A stretch of DNA of 63,539 nucleotides from SVTX01 sp964629615 (GCA_964629615.1 CAZVUD010000003.1:1-63539), one strand, 5' to 3'; positions 22,895 through 32,885 are shown, counted from the first letter of the stretch. Numbers and translations: made by a program. Notes: a model not told the origin generated them from the sequence alone.

Positions 22895-24829
22895 TCAAAT
22901 ATTTTCTTTCAGCCTTTCGATTTCTTGAAGCCAGATCGTGCTCTGTGCATCAGAAGGCATCTTCCAGCCCTGACGCGGTGAGAGGGATATCTCGGTAGCA
23001 CGCGGTCCGTCAGGCATGCAGGAGCGCTTGAACTGCTGTGCAAAGAAGCGCTTGAAGAATACCTCCAACCAACGCAAGAGGGTCTCATCATCATAGTAAT
23101 CGCCGAGGGATTGCTGTGCTATCCTGAAGAGCTTTTCGGGAGAAAAGCCGTACTTGACCGTATAATATATATAAAGATCGTGTATCTCGTAAGGCCCGAC
23201 AAGATCCTCGGTTATCTGTGATATGTCACCATCCTCGTCGGCAGGCAAGAGCTCGGGGGATACGGGAGTATCCAAAATGTCGTAGAGCACGTCTGCAAGC
23301 TCGTTGTTTTCGTTATATCTTTCAAGATCGGCGTAAAATCTCACGATTGCTCTGATAAGAGTCTTCGGAACACTTGCATTTACCGAATACATAGACATGT
23401 GGTCACCGTTATATGTGGCAAATCCGAGAGCCAGCTCGGAAAGATCGCCTGTTCCGACAACTATGCCGTTTACTTGATTGGCAATATCCATAAGGATCTG
23501 TGTGCGCTCACGCGCCTGTGCATTTTCATATACTGCATCGTGAAGATTTTTATCGTGACCTATATCCTCAAAATGCTTATTTACAGATTCAAGAATATCT
23601 ATATGCCTCAATGTAACGCCAAGCTCATCGCAAAGCACGCATGCGTTATTTTTAGTGCGCTTGGATGTACCGAAGCAGGGCATTGTAACAGCTATTACAT
23701 CTGTTCTCGGTCTGTCAAGTATGTCCATTGCCTGTACTGCAACAATTAAGGCAAGAGTTGAGTCAAGTCCACCGGATATACCTATGACAGCAGTTTTTGC
23801 GTGACAGCGCAGCAACCTCTGTGCAAGTCCCTCTGCCTGTATAAGTAAGCTCGTTCGGCATACCTTTCGGAGCTGCTTTTCATCCTCGGGGATAAAGGGA
23901 TCTCTGGGGTATTCACGCGTAAGCTCGGTCGTTGTAGGGAACATCTCAAATTCATACTCGCAAAACGTTGAGTCGTTTTTATCGCGAACAAAAAGCGTGT
24001 CGCGGCGGCGCTCACTCTCAAGAAGCTCAACATCTATCTCGGTTATAATAAGCTCTGATCGGTCGAACGGGGCTTTCCGCTTTATCATCTTGCCGTTTTC
24101 GCATATAAAGCAATATCCGGAATATACATTATCGGTAGTGGATTCACCGCACGATGGGTCTGCGTGTATATATGCTGTGTGATATCTTGCCGAATCTGCC
24201 ATCATAATGCTCTCGCATCTATCAATGATACATGGATCATGGGGATATGCAGAGGGATTTGCAATAATATACGCACCCGCTTTTGCAAGATCGCCCGAAA
24301 CTCCGTTCGATGACATTGTATCCTCACCTATCTCAAGTCCTATCTTGAAGCTCGGAATGTCCATGCAAACAAAAAATTGATCATTGCCGAGAGTTACTAT
24401 GGATTCGTCGAATGTTACCGCTATATTTGAGGACGGTGCAGGTGAAAAATATCTTGCCATATCAAGGTCGCATGAGATATTCTTTTGGGGTACGATACCG
24501 AGAACTGCGCCGTTATATACTACGGCAGAGCACGCATACAGCTTGTCCGCACATACAAAGGGAAGTCCGATAACAGATACCGTGTCCAGCATAGCTGTGG
24601 CGTAAACGTATGTCTTAAGCGCTTCCTTTGCGCTCTCAATAAGCCTTGAAGAGAAGAAGAGATCGCCGCAGGTAGCGCCTGTTATGGCGAGCTTCGGAAA
24701 TACGATCAGCTTTGCGCCTTCATCGCTTGCCGCCTCGCAAAGCCTTATACATTCATTTACATTGTAGTCCGTATCTGCCACTCTAAGATTAGGAGAAGCC
24801 GCACAGACCTTGATAAACCCGTTATTCAT
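22895..24829 (-). CDS. nadE: Glutamine-dependent NAD+ synthetase
   Basis: The product has 644 residues in two domains. The N-terminal nitrilase-type glutaminase has the expected Glu/Lys/Cys region (KLIVFPKLAITGATCGDLF; the catalytic Cys lies in the NPSAYPHDP region's neighbourhood but is not clearly assignable by eye). The C-terminal synthetase has the P-loop GISGGLDSTLAL near residue 350 and GTGDLSELALGFATYNGDHMSMYSVN. It amidates nicotinate adenine dinucleotide to NAD+ with ATP. AAAGGAAC precedes the ATG. A single gene with a consensus promoter (24873-24901). Confidence 0.95.
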   Translation of the reverse strand: MNNGFIKVCAASPNLRVADTDYNVNECIRLCEAASDEGAKLIVFPKLAITGATCGDLFFSSRLIESAKEALKTYVYATAMLDTVSVIGLPFVCADKLYACSAVVYNGAVLGIVPQKNISCDLDMARYFSPAPSSNIAVTFDESIVTLGNDQFFVCMDIPSFKIGLEIGEDTMSSNGVSGDLAKAGAYIIANPSAYPHDPCIIDRCESIMMADSARYHTAYIHADPSCGESTTDNVYSGYCFICENGKMIKRKAPFDRSELIITEIDVELLESERRRDTLFVRDKNDSTFCEYEFEMFPTTTELTREYPRDPFIPEDEKQLRKVCRTSLLIQAEGLAQRLLRCHAKTAVIGISGGLDSTLALIVAVQAMDILDRPRTDVIAVTMPCFGTSKRTKNNACVLCDELGVTLRHIDILESVNKHFEDIGHDKNLHDAVYENAQARERTQILMDIANQVNGIVVGTGDLSELALGFATYNGDHMSMYSVNASVPKTLIRAIVRFYADLERYNENNELADVLYDILDTPVSPELLPADEDGDISQITEDLVGPYEIHDLYIYYTVKYGFSPEKLFRIAQQSLGDYYDDETLLRWLEVFFKRFFAQQFKRSCMPDGPRATEISLSPRQGWKMPSDAQSTIWLQEIERLKENI

Positions 24830-24872
24830 AAATACACCGTTCCTTTCAAATAGAAACTAACTTTACAGATAC

Positions 24873-24901
24873 ATTATAGTACAAATAAGCTGATTTGTCA
24901 A
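24873..24901 (-). promoter_or_regulatory. Promoter of nadE
   Basis: On the minus strand: TTGACA (24901-24896), 17-nt spacer, TATAAT (24878-24873). Confidence 0.88.
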
Positions 24902-24966
24902 CAAATTGAATAAAAAACTGTACAGACAGCGGCTGTGTGCCTATCTGTCCGTACTTAATTTAAATA

Positions 24967-26691
24967 TTATTTTACGAGCTGACGCTTTATCTTCTTTGAC
25001 GAGGTCTTTTCAAATTCAGTCTTGCGTATCTCAACAGCTCTTATCTGCTTGAATGAGGGGAGCTTCTTATTTATTGCATTAACAGACTTGCGTATAGAGT
25101 CCTTGATGCTGTCCTCATCTGCATCCGCACTGAATTTTGAATAATCGGGGTATACAACAGCCGTAAGCACGACCTCATCACTGTCATCGGCTTTTCTGCC
25201 TATAACGCAGGACTCCGCAATAGTGTCAATCTCCTCCAGATATTCTTCGATCTCCTCGGGGAAGACATTCTTGCCGTTTTCAAGCACTATGACGAACTTG
25301 ATCCTTCCCGTGATATAAGCATATCCGTCAGAATCAAGATATCCTATATCTCCTGTTCTGAACCAACCGTCACTTGTGAATACATCGGCATTTGCCTCGG
25401 GATTATTGTAATATCCTATCATTACGTTGTCACCCTTGACCTGTATCTCACCCATCGGATATCCGTCGTCCGAAACATCTCCGTTGGGATCTATGCGCAT
25501 CTTGCATGTAAGCACAGAGGGACCTATAGAACCGAGCTTTCGCGCAGTGTAAGGTGTTACTGCAACAAGGGGGGAGCATTCTGTAATGCCGAATCCCTCG
25601 TATACCGCGATACCGAAGCTTTCAAATGCAAGCACGAGAGAGGGGTTGAGCTTTGCGCCGCCGCATATGATCTTATTAAGATTTCCGCCAAATGCGTCAA
25701 GCACAGACTTAAATATCTTGCGTCTTGCATCTATTCCGCAGGCAAGCAAAGCATTTGATATCTTCATGCCTGTCTTCAGCACCTTTGTCTTTCCGCTCTT
25801 TTCAGCCTCAGACCAGATCTTCTTGTACATAGTGTTGAGGAACAGGGGAACAAGGACAAGTCCTGTGGGCTTGAATCTGGCGAAATTCTTAAGCACGTGG
25901 CGCAGAGAATCGTTTATGCATGTGGTGCATCCAAGCACAAGCTCGGCTAAAAGGCACATAAGCTCGTATGTGTGGTGAACAGGTAGTACCGATACAAGTA
26001 CATCGTCCTTTTCAAAGCAAACGCCGTCAACCGCAGATGCAACTGCGGAAAATATGTTTTCCTGTGAGAGCATAACGCACTTGCTCGTTCCCGTCGTACC
26101 CGATGTGAACAGCATCTCGCACATTACACTGCGGTCAGTCTGTGCCTTGAATTCGTATCCGCGCGCGCAAGCCTCCTTGCCTATCTCGATCATTTCGGAG
26201 AAGGGGATAACATTGTCGCCCTTGGTGCTGTCATCAGGGTCTATCGGGATATAGTACTTGATGGTGGGATGTGACTCTGCAACAGAGGCAAACTTTGCGT
26301 TAAACGACGCGGAATATACCACGGCGTCTGCCTCTACCATAGATAAGAACTTTTCTATTTCAGAGAGCGCAAGCTCCTTGTCCATAGGTATTATAACAGC
26401 TCCTGCAGCTATCGCAGATATGTAAGTTGCTATCCAATGCGGAGATGTTTCACCGATGACAGCGATCTTTTTGCCGCAAAGGTCCTTTTGTGTGATGGCG
26501 GCAGAGAACTGCTTGATCATCTCGTAGAGCTCGGAATATGTCATCTCAAGAACATCCTTGCCGACAAAGTATTTATATACTGTCTTGTCTCCGTGAAGCT
26601 GTATCCTGTCAAGAAGATCGTTTACATCCCATATACGGGGAAAATCTCTTTCAAGTCTTCTTCTGTTTACTAATTTTTGTGAGGTCTGCAT
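24967..26691 (-). CDS. AMP-forming acyl-CoA synthetase-like ligase
   Basis: The product has 574 residues. ANL-superfamily motifs: A3 LFTSGTTGTSKCVMLSQ near residue 190, A5 YEGFGITECSPL, A7 GWFRTGDIGYLDSDGY, A8 GRIKFVIVLENGKNVFPEEIEEYL and the C-terminal Lys in KTSSKKIKRQ. The 'ENGKNVFPEEIE' form is typical of bacterial long-chain fatty-acid-CoA (or ACP) ligases. It activates an acid as acyl-AMP. It lies 31 nt after a MarR-type regulator in the same direction, so the two form a regulated operon, probably for uptake or recycling of exogenous fatty acids. The chain-length preference cannot be read. Confidence 0.9.
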   Translation of the reverse strand: MQTSQKLVNRRRLERDFPRIWDVNDLLDRIQLHGDKTVYKYFVGKDVLEMTYSELYEMIKQFSAAITQKDLCGKKIAVIGETSPHWIATYISAIAAGAVIIPMDKELALSEIEKFLSMVEADAVVYSASFNAKFASVAESHPTIKYYIPIDPDDSTKGDNVIPFSEMIEIGKEACARGYEFKAQTDRSVMCEMLFTSGTTGTSKCVMLSQENIFSAVASAVDGVCFEKDDVLVSVLPVHHTYELMCLLAELVLGCTTCINDSLRHVLKNFARFKPTGLVLVPLFLNTMYKKIWSEAEKSGKTKVLKTGMKISNALLACGIDARRKIFKSVLDAFGGNLNKIICGGAKLNPSLVLAFESFGIAVYEGFGITECSPLVAVTPYTARKLGSIGPSVLTCKMRIDPNGDVSDDGYPMGEIQVKGDNVMIGYYNNPEANADVFTSDGWFRTGDIGYLDSDGYAYITGRIKFVIVLENGKNVFPEEIEEYLEEIDTIAESCVIGRKADDSDEVVLTAVVYPDYSKFSADADEDSIKDSIRKSVNAINKKLPSFKQIRAVEIRKTEFEKTSSKKIKRQLVK

Positions 26692-26722
26692 ATTAAATTC
26701 CTTTCAAAATCTTCTCTCTTAC

Positions 26723-27175
26723 TTATATCTCGTCCGCCGAGGCATTGATATTGGCATTTATTGCATCAAGCACCTTATAGAAGCACTTGAGCTCCTCAAC
26801 ACTGACGCAGTCGTATATATTGCCAATGACCTTGTCAACGAGCAGCTTTATCTCTTCGATGATAGCAACGCCCTTATCCGTAAGTATATATTTTTGCTTG
26901 TACTTTCTTCCGTCGCTGAATCTTTCATTGAATGTAATGAGATCTCTCTCTGTAAGATCGCATGTTATTCTTGATACGAAAGCCTTGTCTATCGCACATG
27001 TGCGTGATATCTCCGTCGGCGTAAGACCGTCCTCTGTGCGATATATATGTATCATGCACATAAGGTGTGTCGCGCGCAGACCGTATTCAGCCATTTTTTT
27101 ACTTTTGATCTTGTGCAGACTGCGTTCAATGTTAGACAGATGAACAGTGAATGCAGTAAATCTTTCCATATACAT
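26723..27175 (-). CDS. MarR-family transcriptional regulator
   Basis: The product has 150 residues with the winged HTH at about 40-110 (YGLRATHLMCMIHIYRTEDGLTPTEISRTCAIDKAFVSRITCDLTERDLITFNERFSDGRKYKQKYILTDKG), including the wing. GAGGTGG precedes the ATG. It is first in an operon with the acyl-CoA synthetase-like gene. The palindrome TTGACAAGTCAA (27225-27236) overlaps its own -35 box, which suggests autorepression relieved by a fatty or aromatic acid. Confidence 0.92.
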   Translation of the reverse strand: MYMERFTAFTVHLSNIERSLHKIKSKKMAEYGLRATHLMCMIHIYRTEDGLTPTEISRTCAIDKAFVSRITCDLTERDLITFNERFSDGRKYKQKYILTDKGVAIIEEIKLLVDKVIGNIYDCVSVEELKCFYKVLDAINANINASADEI

Positions 27176-27207
27176 GTTTCCACCTCATAATATTTGATCA
27201 TACAGTA

Positions 27208-27236
27208 ATTATACATCAAAATTATTGACTTGTCAA
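27208..27236 (-). promoter_or_regulatory. Promoter and candidate operator of the MarR-ligase operon
   Basis: On the minus strand: TTGACA (27236-27231), 17-nt spacer, TATAAT (27213-27208). The -35 box is part of TTGAC-AA-GTCAA (27225-27236), a 12-bp palindrome. Confidence 0.8.
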
Positions 27237-27281
27237 CAATATATAAATTCATTAACACTTTATTTACAAAAAATACAAGTG

Positions 27282-29054
27282 TTATTTTACGCGCATATTC
27301 TGTATCTTATCTTTGTCGGGGGTGACCGTGCAGGACCAATTGCTGTGGTATATTACCATACCCGGTCTTGCGCCCAAAACCTTTTTTACACCGCGCGCAA
27401 AGAGATAGTCAACATCTGTGCTTGCGCCCCCTGAGGATTTGGAATAATATGCTGCGATCTCGGCTGCATCCGTGAAATCCTGGGCAGGCGGCTCGTCGCC
27501 ACCCGTTACGAGAAGCACATGCGAGCCGGGGACACCCTTTGCATGAAACCAATAGTCGTTCTTTTGAGCCAATTTGTGAGTGATATATTCATTTTGCAGA
27601 TTATTCTTTCCGCAATATACAGTATAACCGTTTGTCGTTTTGAATTTTGCTATGATCGGCGCAGGGTGTTTCTTTTGCGCCACATATCCCTTCATGCGTG
27701 AAGCATAACCGCTTCTGTACAATTCCTCTCGGATCTCGGCGAGGTCCTGCAGAGTCTCGGCTCTTGAAAGAGAGTCAAGCACGGTGCGGATATATTCAAG
27801 CTCCTCCTCACCCTTAGTGATCTGCTCGCCAAGTACTGCCTTTGCCGTTTTCAGCTTGCTGTATTTTTTATAATACTTCTGTGCGTTTGCCGAAGGTGAG
27901 AGCCTTGTATCAAGCTCTATCATGCGCGTTGCATATTCGCCCTTGTCCTCGTCCCAGCTTTCATAATCCGTAAGGTATGCGACCTTATCGAGCCGTGATA
28001 TCTTGTAGATGTTCGCATTTATCATGTCACCGCATTTTTTGTATTCGCTTGCTTTTTCGCATTCGGAGATCTCAGATCTTTGTGCATCAAGCTTTTTAAG
28101 TATCCTGCTTTCTGCGCGTGTCAGTATCTTGAGTATGTCTGAAGCTCGCTGGCGTATACGTGCTTCCTTGTCGCGAGTCCTGAAAAATTCATCCAGCATT
28201 TCGGACAGAGAAGTGTAATGTGTTTGCTTTACACCTTCACCGTAGTGAGTAAGGCTCATAAAGCTGTATTCTGCAGGCACACCACTATCTCCGTACACGA
28301 CGCTCGGGCAAAGCTCATGCCGCTTTAAGAGATCCATAACGCATGAGAATCCAAGGTAGAGGGTATCCGCATCGCATGCGTCTTTTGTTGTAAACGCACA
28401 GCCGGTGCTTCTCATTACCATCTCGCGCGCAGTTGCAGACGAAAGCCCGAGATATGTGGAGGTTATAAATTTTTCGCACAGACCGCCGTCAGGATAGCTT
28501 TCATAAGCAGATGCAAAGCTATCGCGATCTGTCTCTTGAGGGTCAAGCTTATTTTGCGCAGGCGGAAGCTCATATCTCATGCCCGGCAATACCTGGCGCT
28601 GTGAGCTTGTCGAATAGTCTATGATCTTAAGCGCAGAGATGACCTTCATATCGGCATCTGCAAATATAAGATTGCTGTATTTGCCCATGATCTCGGCTAT
28701 GAGATATTTTTTGCATTCATATCCAAGCTCATCGCGCGTGTCAAATTCCAGCACGGCGGCTCTCTCAAAGCCAAGCTGCTTTACCGAGACCAAAAATGCG
28801 CCCGTGAGATGCTTTCGCAAAAGCATGCAAAGCATTGGGGGAGCTGCGGGATTTTCCTTTTGTATGTCCGTAAAAGATATGCGCGGATTGCTTGACGAGC
28901 AGTTGAGCAAAAGCTTTTTTCCGCCAAGTGTGGTGCGCATCTGCAGTATTATCTCTTCTTTTTCGGGCTGATATATCTTTTCTATCCTGCCTCCTGCCGC
29001 GATAGAATCTATCTCATATACGACGGAGGAGAGCATTGCGGCGTCAAATGCCAT
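27282..29054 (-). CDS. rqcH: Ribosome quality control protein RqcH (NFACT family)
   Basis: The product has 590 residues. NFACT-N begins MAFDAAMLSSVVYEIDSIAAGGRIEKIYQP; the HhH region follows; a coiled coil spans about 290-430; NFACT-R ends the protein (NGYTVYCGKNNLQNEYITHKLAQKNDYWFHAKGVPGSHVLL). The residues of the YCGKNN.QN and WFHAK.VPGSHV motifs are intact. In Bacillus, RqcH adds alanine tails to nascent chains on obstructed 50S subunits; older names (FbpA, fibronectin-binding) refer to the same family. AAAGGA precedes the ATG. It is monocistronic and divergent from coaW. Confidence 0.95.
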   Translation of the reverse strand: MAFDAAMLSSVVYEIDSIAAGGRIEKIYQPEKEEIILQMRTTLGGKKLLLNCSSSNPRISFTDIQKENPAAPPMLCMLLRKHLTGAFLVSVKQLGFERAAVLEFDTRDELGYECKKYLIAEIMGKYSNLIFADADMKVISALKIIDYSTSSQRQVLPGMRYELPPAQNKLDPQETDRDSFASAYESYPDGGLCEKFITSTYLGLSSATAREMVMRSTGCAFTTKDACDADTLYLGFSCVMDLLKRHELCPSVVYGDSGVPAEYSFMSLTHYGEGVKQTHYTSLSEMLDEFFRTRDKEARIRQRASDILKILTRAESRILKKLDAQRSEISECEKASEYKKCGDMINANIYKISRLDKVAYLTDYESWDEDKGEYATRMIELDTRLSPSANAQKYYKKYSKLKTAKAVLGEQITKGEEELEYIRTVLDSLSRAETLQDLAEIREELYRSGYASRMKGYVAQKKHPAPIIAKFKTTNGYTVYCGKNNLQNEYITHKLAQKNDYWFHAKGVPGSHVLLVTGGDEPPAQDFTDAAEIAAYYSKSSGGASTDVDYLFARGVKKVLGARPGMVIYHSNWSCTVTPDKDKIQNMRVK

Positions 29055-29102
29055 AATAAAATTCCTTTCAAAAACGACTGATCATTGTAAAATTTCATTA
29101 TT

Positions 29103-29131
29103 ATTATACCATACTATTGATTTTTTGGCAA
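29103..29131 (-). promoter_or_regulatory. Promoter of rqcH
   Basis: On the minus strand: TTGCCA (29131-29126), 17-nt spacer, TATAAT (29108-29103). It overlaps the coaW promoter on the other strand. Confidence 0.75.
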
Positions 29132-29145
29132 GATAGTGTTATAAT
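29117..29145 (+). promoter_or_regulatory. Promoter of coaW
   Basis: TTGATT (29117-29122), 17-nt spacer, TATAAT (29140-29145). The -35 boxes of this and the rqcH promoter lie within 15 nt on opposite strands, so polymerase binding should be mutually exclusive. Confidence 0.8.
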
Positions 29146-29179
29146 TTATTAGAGAAATATTTGAAAGGGCAACAGTGCT

Positions 29180-30037
29180 ATGAAAAGCAAGAATATAAAT
29201 GTTATAGGAATCGACGTCGGCGGAAGCACCACGAAGATAGTCGGATTTAAGTACACTGACGGGTGTGAGCGTAAGCTCATATCTCCTTTTCTCGTTCGTG
29301 CCACCGATCCGTTGACATCCATATACGGCGCATTCGGAAGATTCGCCTCCGAAAACGGCATGTCGATAAATGATATAGACAGAATTATGATAACGGGCGT
29401 GGGCGCTACCCACATGTCGGGATCTATATATTCGATAGATTGCAATCTCGTCCCCGAATTTACGGCTGTCGGTCTTGGCGGACTTTACCTTTCAGGACTT
29501 GATGAGGCTATCATAGTAAGCATGGGAACAGGTACTGCTCTCGTGCACGCAAAGAAAGCAGGCGAGCGCACAGAAATAAATTACCTTGGCGGAACGGGAA
29601 TAGGCGGAGGCACGCTTCTCGGGCTCACCAAGAAGATGATAGGAATCGATACCATCGAGCATATTGAAGAAATAGCCATGAACGGCGATCTTGATAAGGT
29701 GGATCTGAGAGTAAAGGATATATCCAAGGATGCTGATTATACAGGCGTCAATGCAAATCTCACTGCCGCCAATTTCGGCAAGCTTTCAGACCTTGCCGAT
29801 CAATCAGATATCGCGCTCGGACTTGCCAATATGGTCGCGGAAACTATAGCCATGCTTGCGGTGTTTGCCGCACGGGGCAATAAGATAAAGGACATAGTCC
29901 TTATAGGCAATCTCACAAATATCAAGCCTGTGCGTGACGTTTTCGAAAACCTTGGAGAGGATTTCGGCGTAAATTTCATCATCCCCGAAAACGCAAGCTT
30001 CGGCACGGTAATAGGCGCGGCGCTTTCCGAGCTTTGA
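29180..30037 (+). CDS. coaW: Type II pantothenate kinase
   Basis: The product has 285 residues of the ASKHA fold: phosphate-1 loop GIDVGGSTTKIVGF, the type-II PanK segment TGVGATHMSG, phosphate-2 SMGTGTALVHA and GGTGIGGGTLLGL, and the adenosine motif IVLIGNLTNIKPV. It phosphorylates pantothenate, the first step of CoA synthesis. Type II enzymes are typical of staphylococci, bacilli and some Clostridia and resist feedback by CoA. AAAGGG lies before the ATG. Confidence 0.93.
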   Translation: MKSKNINVIGIDVGGSTTKIVGFKYTDGCERKLISPFLVRATDPLTSIYGAFGRFASENGMSINDIDRIMITGVGATHMSGSIYSIDCNLVPEFTAVGLGGLYLSGLDEAIIVSMGTGTALVHAKKAGERTEINYLGGTGIGGGTLLGLTKKMIGIDTIEHIEEIAMNGDLDKVDLRVKDISKDADYTGVNANLTAANFGKLSDLADQSDIALGLANMVAETIAMLAVFAARGNKIKDIVLIGNLTNIKPVRDVFENLGEDFGVNFIIPENASFGTVIGAALSEL

Positions 30038-30076
30038 TGCCGCTTATATTTTAGGGCGCAAAAACCAAAAAATTTA

Positions 30077-30105
30077 TTGACATATCACAAAAGTAATGGT
30101 ATAAT
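30077..30105 (+). promoter_or_regulatory. Promoter of alaS
   Basis: Consensus TTGACA (30077-30082), 17-nt spacer, consensus TATAAT (30100-30105). The leader of about 45 nt is too short for a T-box. Confidence 0.88.
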
Positions 30106-30158
30106 TAAAATTGTACAGAAAATTTTAAGCATATTAAATGAAAGGCAATATAAATCCC

Positions 30159-32789
30159 ATGAAATGGACATCTCTTAACGACATCAGAGAAAAATATCTC
30201 TCATTTTTTGAATCAAAGGGACATTTAAGACTTCCTTCGTATTCACTTATCCCCCATAACGATAAATCTCTCCTTCTCATAAACTCAGGTATGGCACCTA
30301 TGAAGAAATTCTTCACAGGTGAGGAAGTACCTCCGAGAAACAGAGTGACCACCTGCCAGAAGTGCATAAGAACTCCCGACCTTGAAAGAGTAGGTCACAC
30401 CGCACGTCACGGAACATTCTTTGAAATGCTCGGAAACTTTTCCTTTGGAGATTATTTCAAGGTGGAAGCTATAACATGGGCATGGGAATTTCTGACCGAA
30501 GTGCTTGAGATCCCGAAGGATCTTCTCTGGCCCTCAATATACGAAGAGGACGAAGAGGCATATGAGATCTGGGTAAACAAGATAGGCGTTGACCCTGCGC
30601 ATGTTGTAAGACTCGGTAAGGCAGATAACTTCTGGGAGCACGGAAGCGGTCCTTGCGGTCCTTGCTCTGAAATATATTTCGACCGTGGCGAAAAATATGG
30701 TTGCGGATCTCCCGACTGTAAGCCCGGCTGTGACTGCGACAGATTTATTGAGATCTGGAACAACGTATTCTCACAGTTCAATAACGACGGTAACGGCAAT
30801 TATACCGAGCTTGCTCAGAAGAACATAGATACAGGTATGGGACTTGAGCGTCTTGCATGCGTAATGCAGGGTGTTGACAATATGTTTGAGGTGGATTCCA
30901 TACGTAAGGTAATTGATAAGGTATCTGAAATATCCGGCAAAAAGTACGGCGAGGATGCAAATAATGATATCTCCATCCGTGTTATCACAGACCATTCAAG
31001 AAGTGCAATGTTCATGATAGCCGACGGTGTAATTCCTTCAAACGAGGGCAGGGGATACGTTCTGCGCAGAATCATCCGCCGCGCATGCCGTCACGGAAAG
31101 CTTCTCGGCATAAATCATTCCTTCCTTGTTGATACCGTAACCGTTTCCATAAATGAGAGCGCGTGCGCATACAAGGAGCTTGAGGAAAAGAGAGATTATA
31201 TACTTAAGGTCATCTCCATGGAGGAAGAAAGATTTGATGCGACTGTAGACGCAGGTCTTTCCATCCTTTCCGACCTCGTTCGCGGAGCTATATCCGAGCA
31301 CGCAGATACTATCTCGGGAGAAGATGTATTTAAGCTCTACGATACATTCGGCTTCCCGATAGACCTCACCCGTGAGATTGCGGCAGAAAGCCACCTTAGA
31401 ATAGATGAGAATACCTTCAACATTCTCATGCTTCAGCAAAAGAAGAGAGCAAGAGAGGCAAGAAGCAATATTGGCGGTTGGGACGAATCCTCAAAGTCCA
31501 TCATATCAGGACTTCCGAAAACGGAATTTACAGGCTATACCGACTACAGAAGCAATGCCAAGGTCATCGCTATACTCACAGATAACGGTTCTGTTTCCTC
31601 TGTAAACGAGGGCGATTGCTCCATTATACTTGACAGAACGCCCTTCTATGGAGAAGGTGGCGGTCAGGTAGGCGATACGGGTACTATCTATTCGGATAAC
31701 TTTATCGCCAATGTATACGATACAAAGAAGACCGACGGCGTTTATATACACGCATGTACGGTAGTAAACGGAAATTTGAATGTCGGCGACGCCGTTTCTG
31801 CCGATATTGAAGACGCAAGACGCGATGCTATACGCAGAAATCACTCCGCGTGCCATTTGCTTCAGGCGGCACTCCGTGCTGTGCTCGGCAATCATGTAGA
31901 GCAGGCAGGCTCTTATGTAAGCAACAGCGTGTGCAGATTTGACTTTACACATTTTGCTCCACTCACAAATGAGGAAATTAAGGCTGTCGAGGGTCTTGTA
32001 AACCTCAATATCCTTGCCGCAAATGATATAGTTACGGTAGAAACCGATATAGAGACTGCAAGAAAGAACGGTGCTATGGCACTCTTCGGCGAAAAATACG
32101 GCGATGTTGTCCGCATGGTAAAGATGGGCAAGTTCTCAACAGAGCTTTGCGGCGGTACTCACTGTGATAATACAGGCAAGATAGGTCTTTTCAAGATAAC
32201 ATCCGAAGCAGGTGTTGCAGCCGGTGTCAGACGTATCGAAGCAGTTACAGGACTTGGTGTGCTTGGACTTATATCCGAGAAGGATAAGCTCATAAGCGAT
32301 ACTGCAAAGGAGCTTAAGGTCGCAAATACACATGAGATAGCAAAGCGTGCAAATGCTCTTACCTTGGAGCTTGCAAATGCAAAGAAGGAGATCGAACAGC
32401 TCAATGCGCGCATAGCTGCAGGCATGACAGACTCTCTCATTGCTGATGCTGTAAATATCGGATCTGTAAGACTTATAAAGAAGCATCTCAGCAATACTAA
32501 CATCGATGTGGCAAGAAGCCTCACTGATAAGATCAAGTCCGAAAACAGCGATGCTGTAGTAGTTCTTGCGGTAACTAATGAAGGCAAGCTCAATTTCATA
32601 ACCGCGGCAGGCAAGGATGCCGTAAGCTGCGGTGTTCATGCAGGTAAGCTTGCAGGTCAGGTAGCGGCTGTTACAGGCGGTAAGGGCGGCGGACGTCCCG
32701 ACAGCGCAATGGCAGGCGGACATGACGTAAATAAGATCACAGAGGCTCTTGATGCTGCAAGCAGCATATTGGCTTCTATGATAAAATAA
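30159..32789 (+). CDS. alaS: Alanyl-tRNA synthetase
   Basis: The product has 876 residues from the ATG at 30159. That start gives the canonical MKWTSLNDIREKYLSFFESKGH; an in-frame ATG seven codons upstream has no ribosome site, while GAAAGG lies 13 nt before 30159. Class II motifs (VTTCQKCIRTPDL, the NDTGMGLERL-type region DTGMGLERLACV) are in the first 350 residues. The editing domain has HSACHLLQAALR and the distal CGGTHCDNTG. The C-Ala region ends in GGGRPDSAMAGG. It charges tRNA-Ala and hydrolyses Ser- and Gly-tRNA-Ala. It is followed by a strong terminator. Confidence 0.97.
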   Translation: MKWTSLNDIREKYLSFFESKGHLRLPSYSLIPHNDKSLLLINSGMAPMKKFFTGEEVPPRNRVTTCQKCIRTPDLERVGHTARHGTFFEMLGNFSFGDYFKVEAITWAWEFLTEVLEIPKDLLWPSIYEEDEEAYEIWVNKIGVDPAHVVRLGKADNFWEHGSGPCGPCSEIYFDRGEKYGCGSPDCKPGCDCDRFIEIWNNVFSQFNNDGNGNYTELAQKNIDTGMGLERLACVMQGVDNMFEVDSIRKVIDKVSEISGKKYGEDANNDISIRVITDHSRSAMFMIADGVIPSNEGRGYVLRRIIRRACRHGKLLGINHSFLVDTVTVSINESACAYKELEEKRDYILKVISMEEERFDATVDAGLSILSDLVRGAISEHADTISGEDVFKLYDTFGFPIDLTREIAAESHLRIDENTFNILMLQQKKRAREARSNIGGWDESSKSIISGLPKTEFTGYTDYRSNAKVIAILTDNGSVSSVNEGDCSIILDRTPFYGEGGGQVGDTGTIYSDNFIANVYDTKKTDGVYIHACTVVNGNLNVGDAVSADIEDARRDAIRRNHSACHLLQAALRAVLGNHVEQAGSYVSNSVCRFDFTHFAPLTNEEIKAVEGLVNLNILAANDIVTVETDIETARKNGAMALFGEKYGDVVRMVKMGKFSTELCGGTHCDNTGKIGLFKITSEAGVAAGVRRIEAVTGLGVLGLISEKDKLISDTAKELKVANTHEIAKRANALTLELANAKKEIEQLNARIAAGMTDSLIADAVNIGSVRLIKKHLSNTNIDVARSLTDKIKSENSDAVVVLAVTNEGKLNFITAAGKDAVSCGVHAGKLAGQVAAVTGGKGGGRPDSAMAGGHDVNKITEALDAASSILASMIK

Positions 32790-32803
32790 TATTAATATAT
32801 TTA

Positions 32804-32835
32804 CAAAAATCGGTGCGTGAGCACCGATTTTTGTA
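32804..32835 (+). terminator. Terminator of alaS
   Basis: Stem CAAAAATCGGTGC (32804-32816) with GCACCGATTTTTG (32821-32833), GTGA loop, T-run within the 3' arm. Confidence 0.9.
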
Positions 32836-32885
32836 TTTAACTTTCGGGAATAACGCAACCAAGTGTTGTTTACAAATTATTAACA

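Noticed and set aside
30106..30158. T-box riboswitch before alaS
   Set aside because: Only about 45 nt separate the promoter from the start codon, with no specifier hairpin or antiterminator.
32136..32858. 240-residue Cys-rich open frame antisense to alaS
   Set aside because: Mirror of codon bias in alaS. No ribosome site, and the composition (many Cys, Tyr, Ile) is typical of antisense shadows.
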